Assembly: GCF_017368455.1 (NCBI RefSeq)
Contig: NZ_JAFNJU010000008.1
Location: 90,758-154,757, forward strand
Direction of reading: 5' to 3'
From: Proteiniclasticum aestuarii
GTDB lineage: Bacteria; Bacillota; Clostridia; Clostridiales; Clostridiaceae
Length of the DNA stretch: 64,000 nucleotides
Each line of letters starts with the position of its first letter. The first letter of the stretch is position 1. This document shows, piece after piece, positions 41,359-49,935 of this stretch. A program made the position numbers and the translations under genes. The notes beneath the pieces are model-generated. The model saw only the letters and a program-made list of their open reading frames with translations, was not told the origin of the DNA and ran no database searches.

Positions 41359-43299
41359 CTATACAGCCTGTTCCAAAGATATCTTCAGTTTCTTTGACTT
41401 TGACCACTGCAGATAGACCATGGTGAAGATCACCAGTATACCGGTGGTGTCTGTCAAGAGGTTCGGATCAATGAGCATGAGTCCTGCACCGCCTATGATC
41501 ATTCTTTCCCAGGCTTTCATCTCCGTCAGCATGAACCCTTCCATGGCCACTGAAACTCCGAATATCCCGATGAGCGAGGTGAGGACGATTCTCACCACTT
41601 CCGGGGCTGTGGTATCAATGAGAAGCATAGCAGGATTGAAGGCGAAGATGTAGGGCACGATGAAGGCCGTTATGGCCAGTCTTGTGGCCGTGACCCCTGT
41701 CTTGAAGGGATTGGACTTTGCGATGGCGGACCCTGCATAGGCCGCCAGAGCCACCGGTGGCGTGATGTCTGCCACAATGCCGAAATAGAATACGAACATA
41801 TGCGCCGCCAGCATCGGTACACCCATGCTCATGACGATGGGCGCAGTGATGGTAGCCATAATGACATAGTTGGCTGTGGTGGGGACCCCCATCCCCAGGA
41901 TGATGCAGCTGATCATGGTGAGGAACAGAGCCAGGAGTTTACTGGTTCCGGCAACACCCATGAGGACATTGAGAAGATCCTGTCCCAGGCCTGTAAGGGT
42001 CACGATGCCTACAATGATGCCCGCGATGGCGCAGGCGATGGCCACCCCCATGGTATTCTTGGCGCCGTTTGCCAGTGCTTCTATGAAGGTCTCTGGCGTA
42101 AGCCTCGTCTCCTTGCTGAACATGCTCACGATGACCGCCGTCAGAATCGCATAGATGGCGGAATAGGCGGGCGTACGTCCCATGCTCATGAAGGTGATGA
42201 GGGTTACGATGGGCAGAAACAGATACCCTTTCTTAAAGAGCAGTTTCCAGAAATTGGGAATGCTTTCCTTGGGCAGACCCTTCAGTCCCAGCTTCTTGGC
42301 TTCCAGATGGATCATCATGAAGATTCCGGAGAAATAGAGCAGCGCAGGCAGGATGGCTGTCATGGCCACGGTGGCATAGGGCGTATCGGTCATCTCGGCC
42401 ATGAGAAACGCCGCCGCTCCCATGATCGGAGGCATGATCTGACCGCCTGTGGATGCTGCCGCTTCCACAGCCGCTGCAAACTCGCTCTTGTATCCTGTTT
42501 CCTTCATGATGGGGATGGTCACGCTGCCGCTTCCTACGGTATTGGCCACGGAGCTTCCAGAGTACATCCCCTCCAGTGCACTGGAAATCACCGCCACCTT
42601 TGCAGGTCCGCCTGAGGCGCCTCCGGCAATGGAGTTGGCCATGTCGATGAAGAAGGTTCCGATACCGGTCTTCTCCAGAAAAGAACCCAGGATGATGAAC
42701 AGTACGATGAAGGTTGCTGCAACCCCAAGAGGTGTTCCGATGATTCCGTCCGTGGTATAGAAAAGCTGATGAATGATTCTTCTCACGGAATGACCGGAAT
42801 AAAAGGCATAGGCGACGAATCCTGCTGCCACAACAAGGATCGGCAGGCCTACCACTCTTCTGCACAGCTCCACCAGTAGAAGTGTACCGATGATCCCCAT
42901 GGCGATTTCCACGGGACCGATGTTCACCGCTTTGGCTACAATGGCTTCAAAATTAAATACATAGTAGAAGAACGCGCCTCCACCCATGACCGCAAAGAGC
43001 AGATCATACCAGGGAATCCTGTTCACTCTTTTCGCATGGCTTTTACGGATGGGATAGATCAGAAATCCGATGAAAATCAGAAGCCCGATGAAGGAGGACC
43101 TTCTGACCTGTTCGGGTGGTGTGGCGATGAGTGTCATCCAGAACACATACAGTGTGAAGAAGACCAGAAGTCCCGTGATCACATGCTTCATGGTTCCCGT
43201 GAAATGACGTGTATTGGACTCACGATCAAACTCTGCCATCAGCTCTTCCACTGCCGCTCCATCGGTCATTATTTTATTCAGCTCTTTTCTTTTCTTCAT
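41359..43299 (-). CDS. TRAP transporter fused permease (TAXI type)
   Basis: A 646-residue membrane protein containing both TRAP permease subunits (DctQ-like and DctM-like) in one chain, as in the TAXI subfamily. About 16-18 hydrophobic segments are visible. DctM-like motifs include GIGTFFIDMANSIAGGASGGPAKVAVISSALEGMYSGSSVANTVGSG and MGVPTTANYVIMATITAP. It drives Na+-coupled uptake of an organic acid or amino acid delivered by the binding protein encoded upstream. Start 43299 is chosen because a GGAGAAG site precedes it; 43356 would run into the upstream gene. Third gene of SBP-DUF1850-permease. Confidence 0.92.
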   Translation of the reverse strand: MKKRKELNKIMTDGAAVEELMAEFDRESNTRHFTGTMKHVITGLLVFFTLYVFWMTLIATPPEQVRRSSFIGLLIFIGFLIYPIRKSHAKRVNRIPWYDLLFAVMGGGAFFYYVFNFEAIVAKAVNIGPVEIAMGIIGTLLLVELCRRVVGLPILVVAAGFVAYAFYSGHSVRRIIHQLFYTTDGIIGTPLGVAATFIVLFIILGSFLEKTGIGTFFIDMANSIAGGASGGPAKVAVISSALEGMYSGSSVANTVGSGSVTIPIMKETGYKSEFAAAVEAAASTGGQIMPPIMGAAAFLMAEMTDTPYATVAMTAILPALLYFSGIFMMIHLEAKKLGLKGLPKESIPNFWKLLFKKGYLFLPIVTLITFMSMGRTPAYSAIYAILTAVIVSMFSKETRLTPETFIEALANGAKNTMGVAIACAIAGIIVGIVTLTGLGQDLLNVLMGVAGTSKLLALFLTMISCIILGMGVPTTANYVIMATITAPIVMSMGVPMLAAHMFVFYFGIVADITPPVALAAYAGSAIAKSNPFKTGVTATRLAITAFIVPYIFAFNPAMLLIDTTAPEVVRIVLTSLIGIFGVSVAMEGFMLTEMKAWERMIIGGAGLMLIDPNLLTDTTGILVIFTMVYLQWSKSKKLKISLEQAV

Positions 43300-43316
43300 A
43301 TCTCTCTTCTCCGTTT

Positions 43317-43778
43317 CTATTTCACTACAATTGCTACAGATGCGTTTCTCCCGCATAGTTCTCTCAGACTGATTTCCTTTCCGTGGATGGTCAGGATATG
43401 ATCACTGACCGTGCCCACGATGAGATTCAAAGACCCATAGGACTGCTGAAAACCTCTAATGACCATGTTTCCATCCTTGTCATAGGACAGCTCCTCCCCC
43501 TCTCTGAGCTCCGTCTGGACACCGGCTCCGAAGGAGCTGTAGATGGTCTCATAGGCATCCAGGTGATGGCCTCTGATGATGAGCCGATCCGTCACCGGAC
43601 TCTTGTTCACGGAATGAATGAAGGTGATGGAAAACACATCCCCTTCTTCCACATCAAAGGATCCATAGATTTCTCCGGTGTCCTGGTCTCTGATCAGAAG
43701 CTCCTTCTCCTTCAGTGAAAAAAGAAGAATGCCTCCCAGAAGCAGAAGCGCTCCCAGGAGATAGACTTTCTTTCTCAT
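43317..43778 (-). CDS. DUF1850 protein of TRAP-TAXI operon
   Basis: A 153-residue protein with an N-terminal membrane anchor (VYLLGALLLLGGILLFSL) and an outside domain. Its ITFIHSVNKSPVTDRLIIRGHHL and YSSFGAGVQTELREG motifs define DUF1850, which is nearly always found between a TAXI binding protein and its fused permease. It probably assists binding protein or permease function; the role is not established. It follows the binding-protein gene by 1 bp and leaves 17 bp to the permease start. Confidence 0.88.
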   Translation of the reverse strand: MRKKVYLLGALLLLGGILLFSLKEKELLIRDQDTGEIYGSFDVEEGDVFSITFIHSVNKSPVTDRLIIRGHHLDAYETIYSSFGAGVQTELREGEELSYDKDGNMVIRGFQQSYGSLNLIVGTVSDHILTIHGKEISLRELCGRNASVAIVVK

Positions 43779-43779
43779 C

Positions 43780-44736
43780 TTATTTCAGCGCTCCCGCTTC
43801 TTTGAAGTATTTTTCTGCGCCCTTGTGGAATGGAATGGAGATTCCATCCACCGCATAGGCTTCACTGAGCTCTTTTCCCTTGGCATGGGCTGAAGTGATT
43901 TCATCCTTGTTCTCGAACAGCGCCTTGGTCATGCTGTAGACCGTATCCTCATCCAGATCGTTGCTTACGATGAAGGTCGCTTTCACTGCCAGAGTGGTCA
44001 CATCCTCCTCCACACCCGTGTAGGTTCCTCCTGGGATATCATAGACGGTGTAGAATGGGTAGCTTTCCATCAGCGTCTTTGCCACCTCATCATCAATATC
44101 CAGAATCGTGATGTCTTTGCTGGTCACAAGATCCATGATGGCATTGGTGGGTGCGCCTGCAGTGGCGAAGAAGGCATCAATCTTGCCGTCCTTATAGGCA
44201 TCTGCTGAGGCTGAGAAGCTCAGATTCTGCTTATTGATGTCCTCAAAAGTGATGCCGTAGGCATCCAGAATCTGCTTGGCATTGAACTCGACACCGCTTC
44301 CCGCATCCCCAACGGAAACACTCTTCCCCTTGAGGTCCGCAATGGATGTGATGCCAGATGAAGGATTTGCGACAATCTGAACCACTTCCGCATACACGGC
44401 CGCCATGGCGGAGAATCCTGTGACGGCTCCATCCTCCATGAACAGATCCGTACCGTTGTATGCATAATCCATGACATCATTCTGCACAATGGCCATATCC
44501 ACCTCACCTGCATCAATGAGCTGAATATTCGCTTTTGATGCGCCGGTGGACTGGATGTTAAAGGAGATGTCTTCCTTTCCTCCTATAATCTGACCGACAG
44601 CCGTTCCATAGGAATAGTAGGTTCCTGTGTTTCCACCCGTCGCCAGCTTCACCACTGTCCCTTTGTTCCCGCACGCTGCCAGAACGGTTGTACTTGCCAG
44701 AATCAGTCCCATTATTTTCATGAATCCTTTTTTCAT
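43780..44736 (-). CDS. TAXI-family TRAP transporter substrate-binding lipoprotein
   Basis: A 318-residue solute-binding protein. Signal MKKGFMKIMGLILASTTVLAAC (lipobox LAAC) is followed by VVKLATGGNTGTYYSYGTAVGQII, the TAXI signature start, then QSTGASKANIQLIDAGEVDMAIVQNDV and GDAGSGVEFNAKQIL. Related TAXI proteins bind glutamate or other small acids. Start 44736 has GGGAGG 7 nt upstream; an extended frame reaches into the -35 box and is excluded. First gene of the TRAP operon. Confidence 0.92.
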   Translation of the reverse strand: MKKGFMKIMGLILASTTVLAACGNKGTVVKLATGGNTGTYYSYGTAVGQIIGGKEDISFNIQSTGASKANIQLIDAGEVDMAIVQNDVMDYAYNGTDLFMEDGAVTGFSAMAAVYAEVVQIVANPSSGITSIADLKGKSVSVGDAGSGVEFNAKQILDAYGITFEDINKQNLSFSASADAYKDGKIDAFFATAGAPTNAIMDLVTSKDITILDIDDEVAKTLMESYPFYTVYDIPGGTYTGVEEDVTTLAVKATFIVSNDLDEDTVYSMTKALFENKDEITSAHAKGKELSEAYAVDGISIPFHKGAEKYFKEAGALK

Positions 44737-44779
44737 TGTATTGCCTCCCGAATTTAATTTGTGAATAAATAATAAATGA

Positions 44780-44808
44780 ATTGTATATTGATGAGCAGGC
44801 AAAGTCAA
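44780..44808 (-). promoter_or_regulatory. Sigma-A promoter of TRAP operon
   Basis: TTGACT, 17 bp, TACAAT on the minus strand, about 44 bp before the SBP start: 5 of 6 in both boxes. Confidence 0.8.
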
Positions 44809-45037
44809 TACAAATTTGATGAAAAACTCGAAAAAATGAATAATCTAATTTTAAATCCTGCATTTTATTTATTTAATTAACCGGGTACTGAATTGGCGAA
44901 ACAAATCATAAATGCTTACATCCATTGCAAATAGGCATTCATATCATTTTATTGTTTTCTCGTTCTGAATGCATTTATGAAATTTTCAATTTCAATTCTT
45001 TCATATCTGTAAACCTTATCACCTCTTCACAGGCGCA

Positions 45038-45064
45038 TAAAAGCCGGGTTTTCACCCGGCTTTC
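45038..45064 (-). terminator. Intrinsic terminator
   Basis: AAAGCCGGGT, 4-nt loop, ACCCGGCTTT, followed on the minus strand by TATG; downstream of the YjjG-like gene. Confidence 0.78.
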
Positions 45065-45085
45065 CCACTATCTGTTCTATTCGAA

Positions 45086-45775
45086 TTACACGTGGTCCAG
45101 AATCTCCATGAGACTGTCCACTTCATATGTCGGTATGATTTCGCTTGTGTTCTCTTTCTTCCATGGATTGTACCACAGCGTATCCACACCGAAGTCCCTT
45201 CCTCCTCTGATGTCGGAGCTTAAGCTGTCCCCGATCATCAGAACTCTCTCAAGATTCTCATGCCCCAGCTTCTCCAAGGTGTAGGAGAAAATTTCCGGGT
45301 CCGGCTTCGACACCCTGATCTCTTCGGAAATCACGATTTCTTTAAAATAATGACTGACCGGTGATTGCCTGATTCTTCTTGTCTGCACATCTGTAAGTCC
45401 GTTGGTGATGATGGCCATTTTATATTTTCCATGAAGTATCTTCAGGAGCTTCTCCGAATCAGGATAGAGAAAGGAAGCATGGGATAGATGCCCCATGTAT
45501 TTTGCCGCAAAGTCCTCTGGAGAAAAATCCAGTTTCAGCGCATCTCCATACCTTCTGAACCGCTCCACCTTCAGTTTCTTCTGGGTGATTTCTCCTCTTT
45601 CAAATTCCTTCCAGATGGCTGTATTGATCTCATGATAGGATTTCAGATGCACCTCTTCCTTGTAGTCATATCCGTAATCCTCCATGGTCTTTATAAACGC
45701 ATGTCTTTCCGCTTTCTTGAAATCAAAAAGCGTATCGTCTGCATCAAACAGCAGTACTTCATATTTCATATTCAT
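45086..45775 (-). CDS. yjjG: HAD-family YjjG-type nucleotidase/phosphatase
   Basis: A 229-residue haloacid dehalogenase-like phosphatase. Motif I LLFDADDTLFDFKKAE (both aspartates), motif II ITNGLTD, motif III lysine in RVSKPDPEIF, motif IV MIGDSLSSDIRGG. A helical cap inserted after motif I and the phrase TLWYNPW near the end are characteristic of the YjjG group, which removes phosphate from non-canonical pyrimidine nucleotides. GGAGG lies before two possible ATGs (45775, 45769). Stand-alone gene. Confidence 0.85.
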   Translation of the reverse strand: MNMKYEVLLFDADDTLFDFKKAERHAFIKTMEDYGYDYKEEVHLKSYHEINTAIWKEFERGEITQKKLKVERFRRYGDALKLDFSPEDFAAKYMGHLSHASFLYPDSEKLLKILHGKYKMAIITNGLTDVQTRRIRQSPVSHYFKEIVISEEIRVSKPDPEIFSYTLEKLGHENLERVLMIGDSLSSDIRGGRDFGVDTLWYNPWKKENTSEIIPTYEVDSLMEILDHV

Positions 45776-45908
45776 TGATCCTCCATGATATTTTATCTTC
45801 TCATTCTAACATAACTACGCGATGCACAAGTAGTGAAGCAAGAATTAAAACAAATTAAAAGATCCAGCAGGGATCTCTCCCCCACTGAATCTCACTATAC
45901 TCTTCCCG

Positions 45909-46895
45909 CTAGATATACTGCTTGTAGCTTCTGTTAAGAGACTGCAGCTCATTATAGTACTCATAGTACTCTTCATCCGTAAGGGGCTGCCCTTCCAGCT
46001 CCTGGAGTCTTCTGTAGTACCTGGGCGCCTTCTCCATATCGAGAACCATGTCGCTGGCCATGAAGGCAAGCTCCACAAGCTCCACTTTCTCACCATGATC
46101 AACGATCATCTTTTCCGCCAGTTCAAGAGCTTCATCATATCCGTTCAATTTGAAGTAGGCATTGGCCAGTTCATAGGATGCATCATAGGTGTCCTCGATT
46201 TCCCTGGCTGCATTGTAGTATAGCACCGCTTTTCTGAAGTTTTCCTCCTCATAAAGCTCCCTGGCTTTCAGCAGAGCTTCTTCATAGCCTGTGATTTCTT
46301 CTTCCGGCAGCTGATCTTTCAGATCCTTTATGCGCATCATGTCGGAAGCACCTCTGTAGTCTTCGATATACTCCGTCACCCTTGGGATGAACTCCCTCTG
46401 GGCATACTCTGACTTGGCATACCAGATGTTGGATCGGATAGCACCTTTCCTTCGTGCTGAGGACTTGGAAGTCTTGATGACAAAGGTCCGCTCTTCTTCT
46501 GGAACCAGTACACAGTTCTCCGCATCCGCCATGAAGCTGAAATCTATATATTCATCTTCATAGAGAGGCAGACTGATCATTTCCTTGTAGGCCGTGGCGT
46601 CTCTGTACCAGCCGACAATGCGGGATTCTTCCTCACTGATCGCCGCACACCAGACGATGGTGAGATCCTTCATGGATTTGGCACCCTGAGGAACGCCTCT
46701 GAAGTGTCTGTCCAGAAGGATGTCTCCACCTGAACGCACATAGCCGTAGCATTTTCCGTTGAAGTCCCTGAAGTTGTTCTGCTCGAACACATCAGAAGGA
46801 TCCTTCACCAGCACGCCCGCATGCTTGGGCCGGTCCTTCGCTGATGCTCCGTTATAATATTTCATCCAGTTGATGTTGCAAAAAATTATATTCAT
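45909..46895 (-). CDS. TPR-containing protein with unrecognised N-terminal domain
   Basis: A 328-residue cytoplasmic protein. The N-terminal ~165 residues (MNIIFCNINWMKYYNG ... NFRDFNGKCYGYVRSGGDILLDRHFRG ... IVWCAAISEEESRIVGWYRDATAYKEM) form a domain I have the impression of seeing in nuclease- or restriction-associated proteins, but I cannot name it. From about 200 there are tetratricopeptide-like helix pairs (EEENFRKAVLYYNAAREIED, YELANAYFKLNGYDEALELAEKMI). The start at 46895 has AGGAG upstream. Protein-protein interaction is likely; function unknown. Confidence 0.65.
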   Translation of the reverse strand: MNIIFCNINWMKYYNGASAKDRPKHAGVLVKDPSDVFEQNNFRDFNGKCYGYVRSGGDILLDRHFRGVPQGAKSMKDLTIVWCAAISEEESRIVGWYRDATAYKEMISLPLYEDEYIDFSFMADAENCVLVPEEERTFVIKTSKSSARRKGAIRSNIWYAKSEYAQREFIPRVTEYIEDYRGASDMMRIKDLKDQLPEEEITGYEEALLKARELYEEENFRKAVLYYNAAREIEDTYDASYELANAYFKLNGYDEALELAEKMIVDHGEKVELVELAFMASDMVLDMEKAPRYYRRLQELEGQPLTDEEYYEYYNELQSLNRSYKQYI

Positions 46896-46993
46896 TCTTT
46901 CTCCTGATTTCCTTATTATTTTCACTATTCTCCATTGTAACACACAGGATGGATACCTGTTCCCCCTCAGACAAAATATAATTCCCCTCCCGT

Positions 46994-47746
46994 TTACGGA
47001 GTCTCCTGGATTCCCTCCGGAAGAGGAATCTCTTCCAGAGAATTCAATTCGTTGATGATCAGAATGAGTTCATTATCCAGAACCATTTCTGAAACCTCAT
47101 AATCAAACTTCACAGCCAACTTCTCAAGCTCTTTCTTCTCCTTATGAAATGAAAAACGGATTTCATAGGTTCTGATGTTCCACTTTTCCACATCCGCTTC
47201 ATTGAGCTTCAGCATGCTTACAAGTATGGATTTGAACTCTTCCGGTGTGAAGAAATCTGTCGTGTAATACTCCAGAAGCACCTCTTCTTCATTCTTGTCC
47301 AGAATGGAAACGAATTTCAGAAGATCCAGCAGTTTCACATCCATCTGAAGCTTCGAAAACATGGCCGGATTAAAGGAATCCTCCTGAAGAATCGGCATCC
47401 CTTCCTGCCAGGAAAGAAAAGGCAGATTGTATTTATGAAACACCTCTTCTCCTTCCGTGTAGATGTCCACAATCCTTCTGTTTCCGAGGGGTCCCAGATT
47501 CATACTGATTTCCGTATAAGATGTATTCGGCTCCAGAACAAGGAGTGTATCACCTGTAATACCCAGACTGTTCTCTCCCATACCCATTCTGCTCTCGAAG
47601 CTGAGATCCATGGATGAAGCATTTCTAAGCGCATTGTAACTCCTGTAGGAAAGACTGTATCTGTTGTCCGTGAAATACAGAAGAAGCCCTCCGGCAATCA
47701 CAAGCACCAGAAGAGCACCCACGATCCGTATGATCCATTTGCCCAT
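46994..47746 (-). CDS. Membrane-anchored exported protein, unknown
   Basis: A 250-residue protein with an N-terminal membrane segment (IIRIVGALLVLVIAGGLLLYFT) without a lipobox or obvious cleavage site. A beta-rich outer domain follows (SSMDLSFESRMGMGENSLGITGDTLLVLEPNTSYTEISMNL, IVDIYTEGEEVFHKYNLPF). The arrangement resembles LolA/LppX-fold or DUF6612-like surface proteins of Firmicutes, but no diagnostic motif is seen. It lies 98 bp upstream of the TPR gene on the same strand. Role unknown. Confidence 0.65.
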   Translation of the reverse strand: MGKWIIRIVGALLVLVIAGGLLLYFTDNRYSLSYRSYNALRNASSMDLSFESRMGMGENSLGITGDTLLVLEPNTSYTEISMNLGPLGNRRIVDIYTEGEEVFHKYNLPFLSWQEGMPILQEDSFNPAMFSKLQMDVKLLDLLKFVSILDKNEEEVLLEYYTTDFFTPEEFKSILVSMLKLNEADVEKWNIRTYEIRFSFHKEKKELEKLAVKFDYEVSEMVLDNELILIINELNSLEEIPLPEGIQETP

Positions 47747-47894
47747 AATACATCGTCCTCTCTTTCTTGCTTTTATTTTACTGTACCATAACCACTGAAA
47801 GGTTTCATGAATAGATTCTTAAGTTTCTGATCTCCACACTTCATCGGACTGCCGGACCTCCCATGAAAAAGGCTGTCAGACTACGATGATGCAA

Positions 47895-47931
47895 GGAAAA
47901 TCCGGATACCCTCAGGCATCCGGATTTTGTC
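47895..47931 (-). terminator. Intrinsic terminator of flavin lipoprotein gene
   Basis: AAAATCCGGAT and ATCCGGATTTT form a perfect 11-bp stem with a 10-nt loop and T-run, 10 bp past the stop. Confidence 0.85.
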
Positions 47932-47940
47932 TTTCACTGT

Positions 47941-49653
47941 TTAGTTTACGGACAGATTGATCACTTCTCTGTTTTCAAAGGAAGCTCTGATGGCTTTTAT
48001 GATGTCACCATGTGCATCGTTGAGACTCATCGTTGCGGATGCTGTAACATCTGCAAGCATGGCTTTCTCTTCATCACTCAGCGCGTCATACTTCGCCTTA
48101 TCTTCCGCATCTTCGGAACCGTCCTTCAATGCACGTCCGTTTCTGTCGGAGGTATACTTGTCAAACCATTCTTCGATTTCTTCCACAGTCTTGCCTATGA
48201 ACACTTCTTCATAACCATCCATCTGCTCTGCCCAGGTGCTGATGCCCATTTTATAGTCATCGCCTCTCTCACGCTTAGTCATCCAGGATTCGATTTCACT
48301 GAAGAAGTTCTCTTCTGTATCTTCGGTCTTTCCGTCTACTTTCTCATCATGGTCTTCATCATAGTTGTATCCGCCCTGACCTGGGAATCCGCTGAAATGA
48401 GGCATTCCAGCACCATCATAGTTCGGTGAAGCCACTTCAAGCTGATCCACATGGATGGCAACCACTCTGCCTTCCTCATCAAATAAGGTATTGGCGAACA
48501 CCTGATTCAGACTGTAGACTTGCACATCCTGGTCGTCTTTTCCAGGTCCGATTCTTGGCATGAAGGACACACCGAATCCGGCTGCTTCCGCTTCTGTGAT
48601 TTCAAGCCCCATTCTGTTCTCATATGCTTTTCTGATGGCTTCAATGATATTTCCATGGGAGTCATTGAGGCTCATGGTTGCGGATGTGGTCACATCTGCA
48701 AGCATTTCCTTGTCTTCAGCACTTAATGCATCATACTTTGCCTTGTCTTCCGCATCTTCGGAACCTTCCTTCAGGGGACGCCCATTTCTGTCTGATGTAT
48801 ATTTTTCAAACCATTCTTCGATTTCTTCTACAGTCATTCCAACAAAGGTTTCTTCATAAGCATCCATCTGCTCGGACCAGGTGCTGATGCCCATTTTATA
48901 GTCATCGCCTCTTTCACGCTTGGTCTTCCAGAGCTCCACTTCCGCTATGAAGTTCTCTTCCGTATCTTCTGTAACACCATCGACCTTTTCATCATGGTCT
49001 TCGTCGATGTTGTATCCACCCTGTCCTGGCCATCCACTGAGGTGGGGCATTCCTTCTCCATCATAGTTTGGTGTGGCCACTTCAACCTGATCTACATTTA
49101 GATAAATGATCTTACCTTCTCCATCGAAAAGAGCACTGGCCAGGACTTCATTGATGCTCCAGACCTGTGTTTCCGTATCATCCGCTCCGGGGCCTTTTCT
49201 GCCCAGGCTTGAAATACCAAAACCGAGTGCTACATCGGATGCTTCCACATTGGAAGGATCCTCTTCCTCTTCCACCATAGGCCATGGATTCGCATCTGGA
49301 TCCAGTGCGTTCTTCATTGCATAGATCAGCCCTCTGCTTGTGACTGTAGCGCCCGCAATGACGTCCACATCTGCAGAGTTCGCTTCCACGAATTTCTCAG
49401 GAAGCTGTTCCAGTGCTGGTGTACCGACTCCATCCGTTTCATCCGGACCTTCTGCTACGACATTGGTAATTGTATCTCCATCCATGGTGACAGTGACGGT
49501 CACCTCTCCGCCGTATCCTTCTCCTGTACCGGTAAGCGTCTCCTCCTCTCCGGGTGTTTCCGGAGTTTCAGGTGTTTCTTCATCGGTGTTTCCGCATGCA
49601 GCAAGTCCAAGAACCATAGTTGCTGTGAGTAATAGTGATACGATCTTTTTCAT
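47941..49653 (-). CDS. FMN-binding-domain lipoprotein with duplicated C-terminal module
   Basis: A 570-residue predicted lipoprotein (LAAC, C20) with an acidic PETPGEEET linker. Residues 46-117 are an FMN_bind domain whose flavinylation motif is GATVTS (T103). Two near-identical modules follow, about 142-347 and 359-562 (each with FD-x-E-G-K/R, VDQxEVA-x-PNYDG, PGQGGYN, YKMGISTW, EWF-x-KYTSDRNGR). Each ends in DVT-x-SATMSLND-x-HG-x-II-x-AIR, which aligns with the end of an FMN_bind domain (SATMS at 324-328 and 539-543). The protein may carry one to three covalent flavins and act in extracytoplasmic electron transfer. An ApbE transferase would be needed but is not in the window. Confidence 0.82.
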   Translation of the reverse strand: MKKIVSLLLTATMVLGLAACGNTDEETPETPETPGEEETLTGTGEGYGGEVTVTVTMDGDTITNVVAEGPDETDGVGTPALEQLPEKFVEANSADVDVIAGATVTSRGLIYAMKNALDPDANPWPMVEEEEDPSNVEASDVALGFGISSLGRKGPGADDTETQVWSINEVLASALFDGEGKIIYLNVDQVEVATPNYDGEGMPHLSGWPGQGGYNIDEDHDEKVDGVTEDTEENFIAEVELWKTKRERGDDYKMGISTWSEQMDAYEETFVGMTVEEIEEWFEKYTSDRNGRPLKEGSEDAEDKAKYDALSAEDKEMLADVTTSATMSLNDSHGNIIEAIRKAYENRMGLEITEAEAAGFGVSFMPRIGPGKDDQDVQVYSLNQVFANTLFDEEGRVVAIHVDQLEVASPNYDGAGMPHFSGFPGQGGYNYDEDHDEKVDGKTEDTEENFFSEIESWMTKRERGDDYKMGISTWAEQMDGYEEVFIGKTVEEIEEWFDKYTSDRNGRALKDGSEDAEDKAKYDALSDEEKAMLADVTASATMSLNDAHGDIIKAIRASFENREVINLSVN

Positions 49654-49739
49654 GTTTTCCCCTCCATTAAGATACTGGGTCTCCCCGTCCCGTATGTGAG
49701 ACTGGCCAAACCTTCGTTTGACATTTAACTAACACATAT

Positions 49740-49768
49740 ATCTTATACCTTATTTCGGAAGGATTCAA
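49740..49768 (-). promoter_or_regulatory. Promoter of flavin lipoprotein gene
   Basis: TTGAAT, 17 bp, TAAGAT on the minus strand, about 80 nt before the ATG. Confidence 0.55.
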
Positions 49769-49825
49769 GGCTTTTGCTCTATTTCCGCACAATTTTCTGA
49801 CAAAGATTTGTTCATGATTGTAAAA

Positions 49826-49896
49826 GCATAGGAGCCTCAATAGATAACATCGATATAAAATATATTATACAATGTTAAGCATGAAGCTCCTATAGC
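49826..49896. repeat. Long imperfect inverted repeat between gpsA and flavin lipoprotein
   Basis: Arms of about 25 bp (GCATAGGAGCCTCA...TAACAT and ATGTTA...TGAAGCTCCTATAGC) flank an AT-rich loop of about 20 nt. It follows gpsA and may be its terminator or a small mobile-type repeat. No flanking direct repeat was established. Confidence 0.5.
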
Positions 49897-49935
49897 ATTT
49901 GTTCTATTCTCTTCTTTATTCCTATATCTTACTCG

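Noticed and set aside
41800..42615. Histidine- and glycine-rich 271-codon plus-strand frame opposite the TRAP permease
   Set aside because: Antisense to a certain membrane protein; composition reflects the complement of hydrophobic codons.
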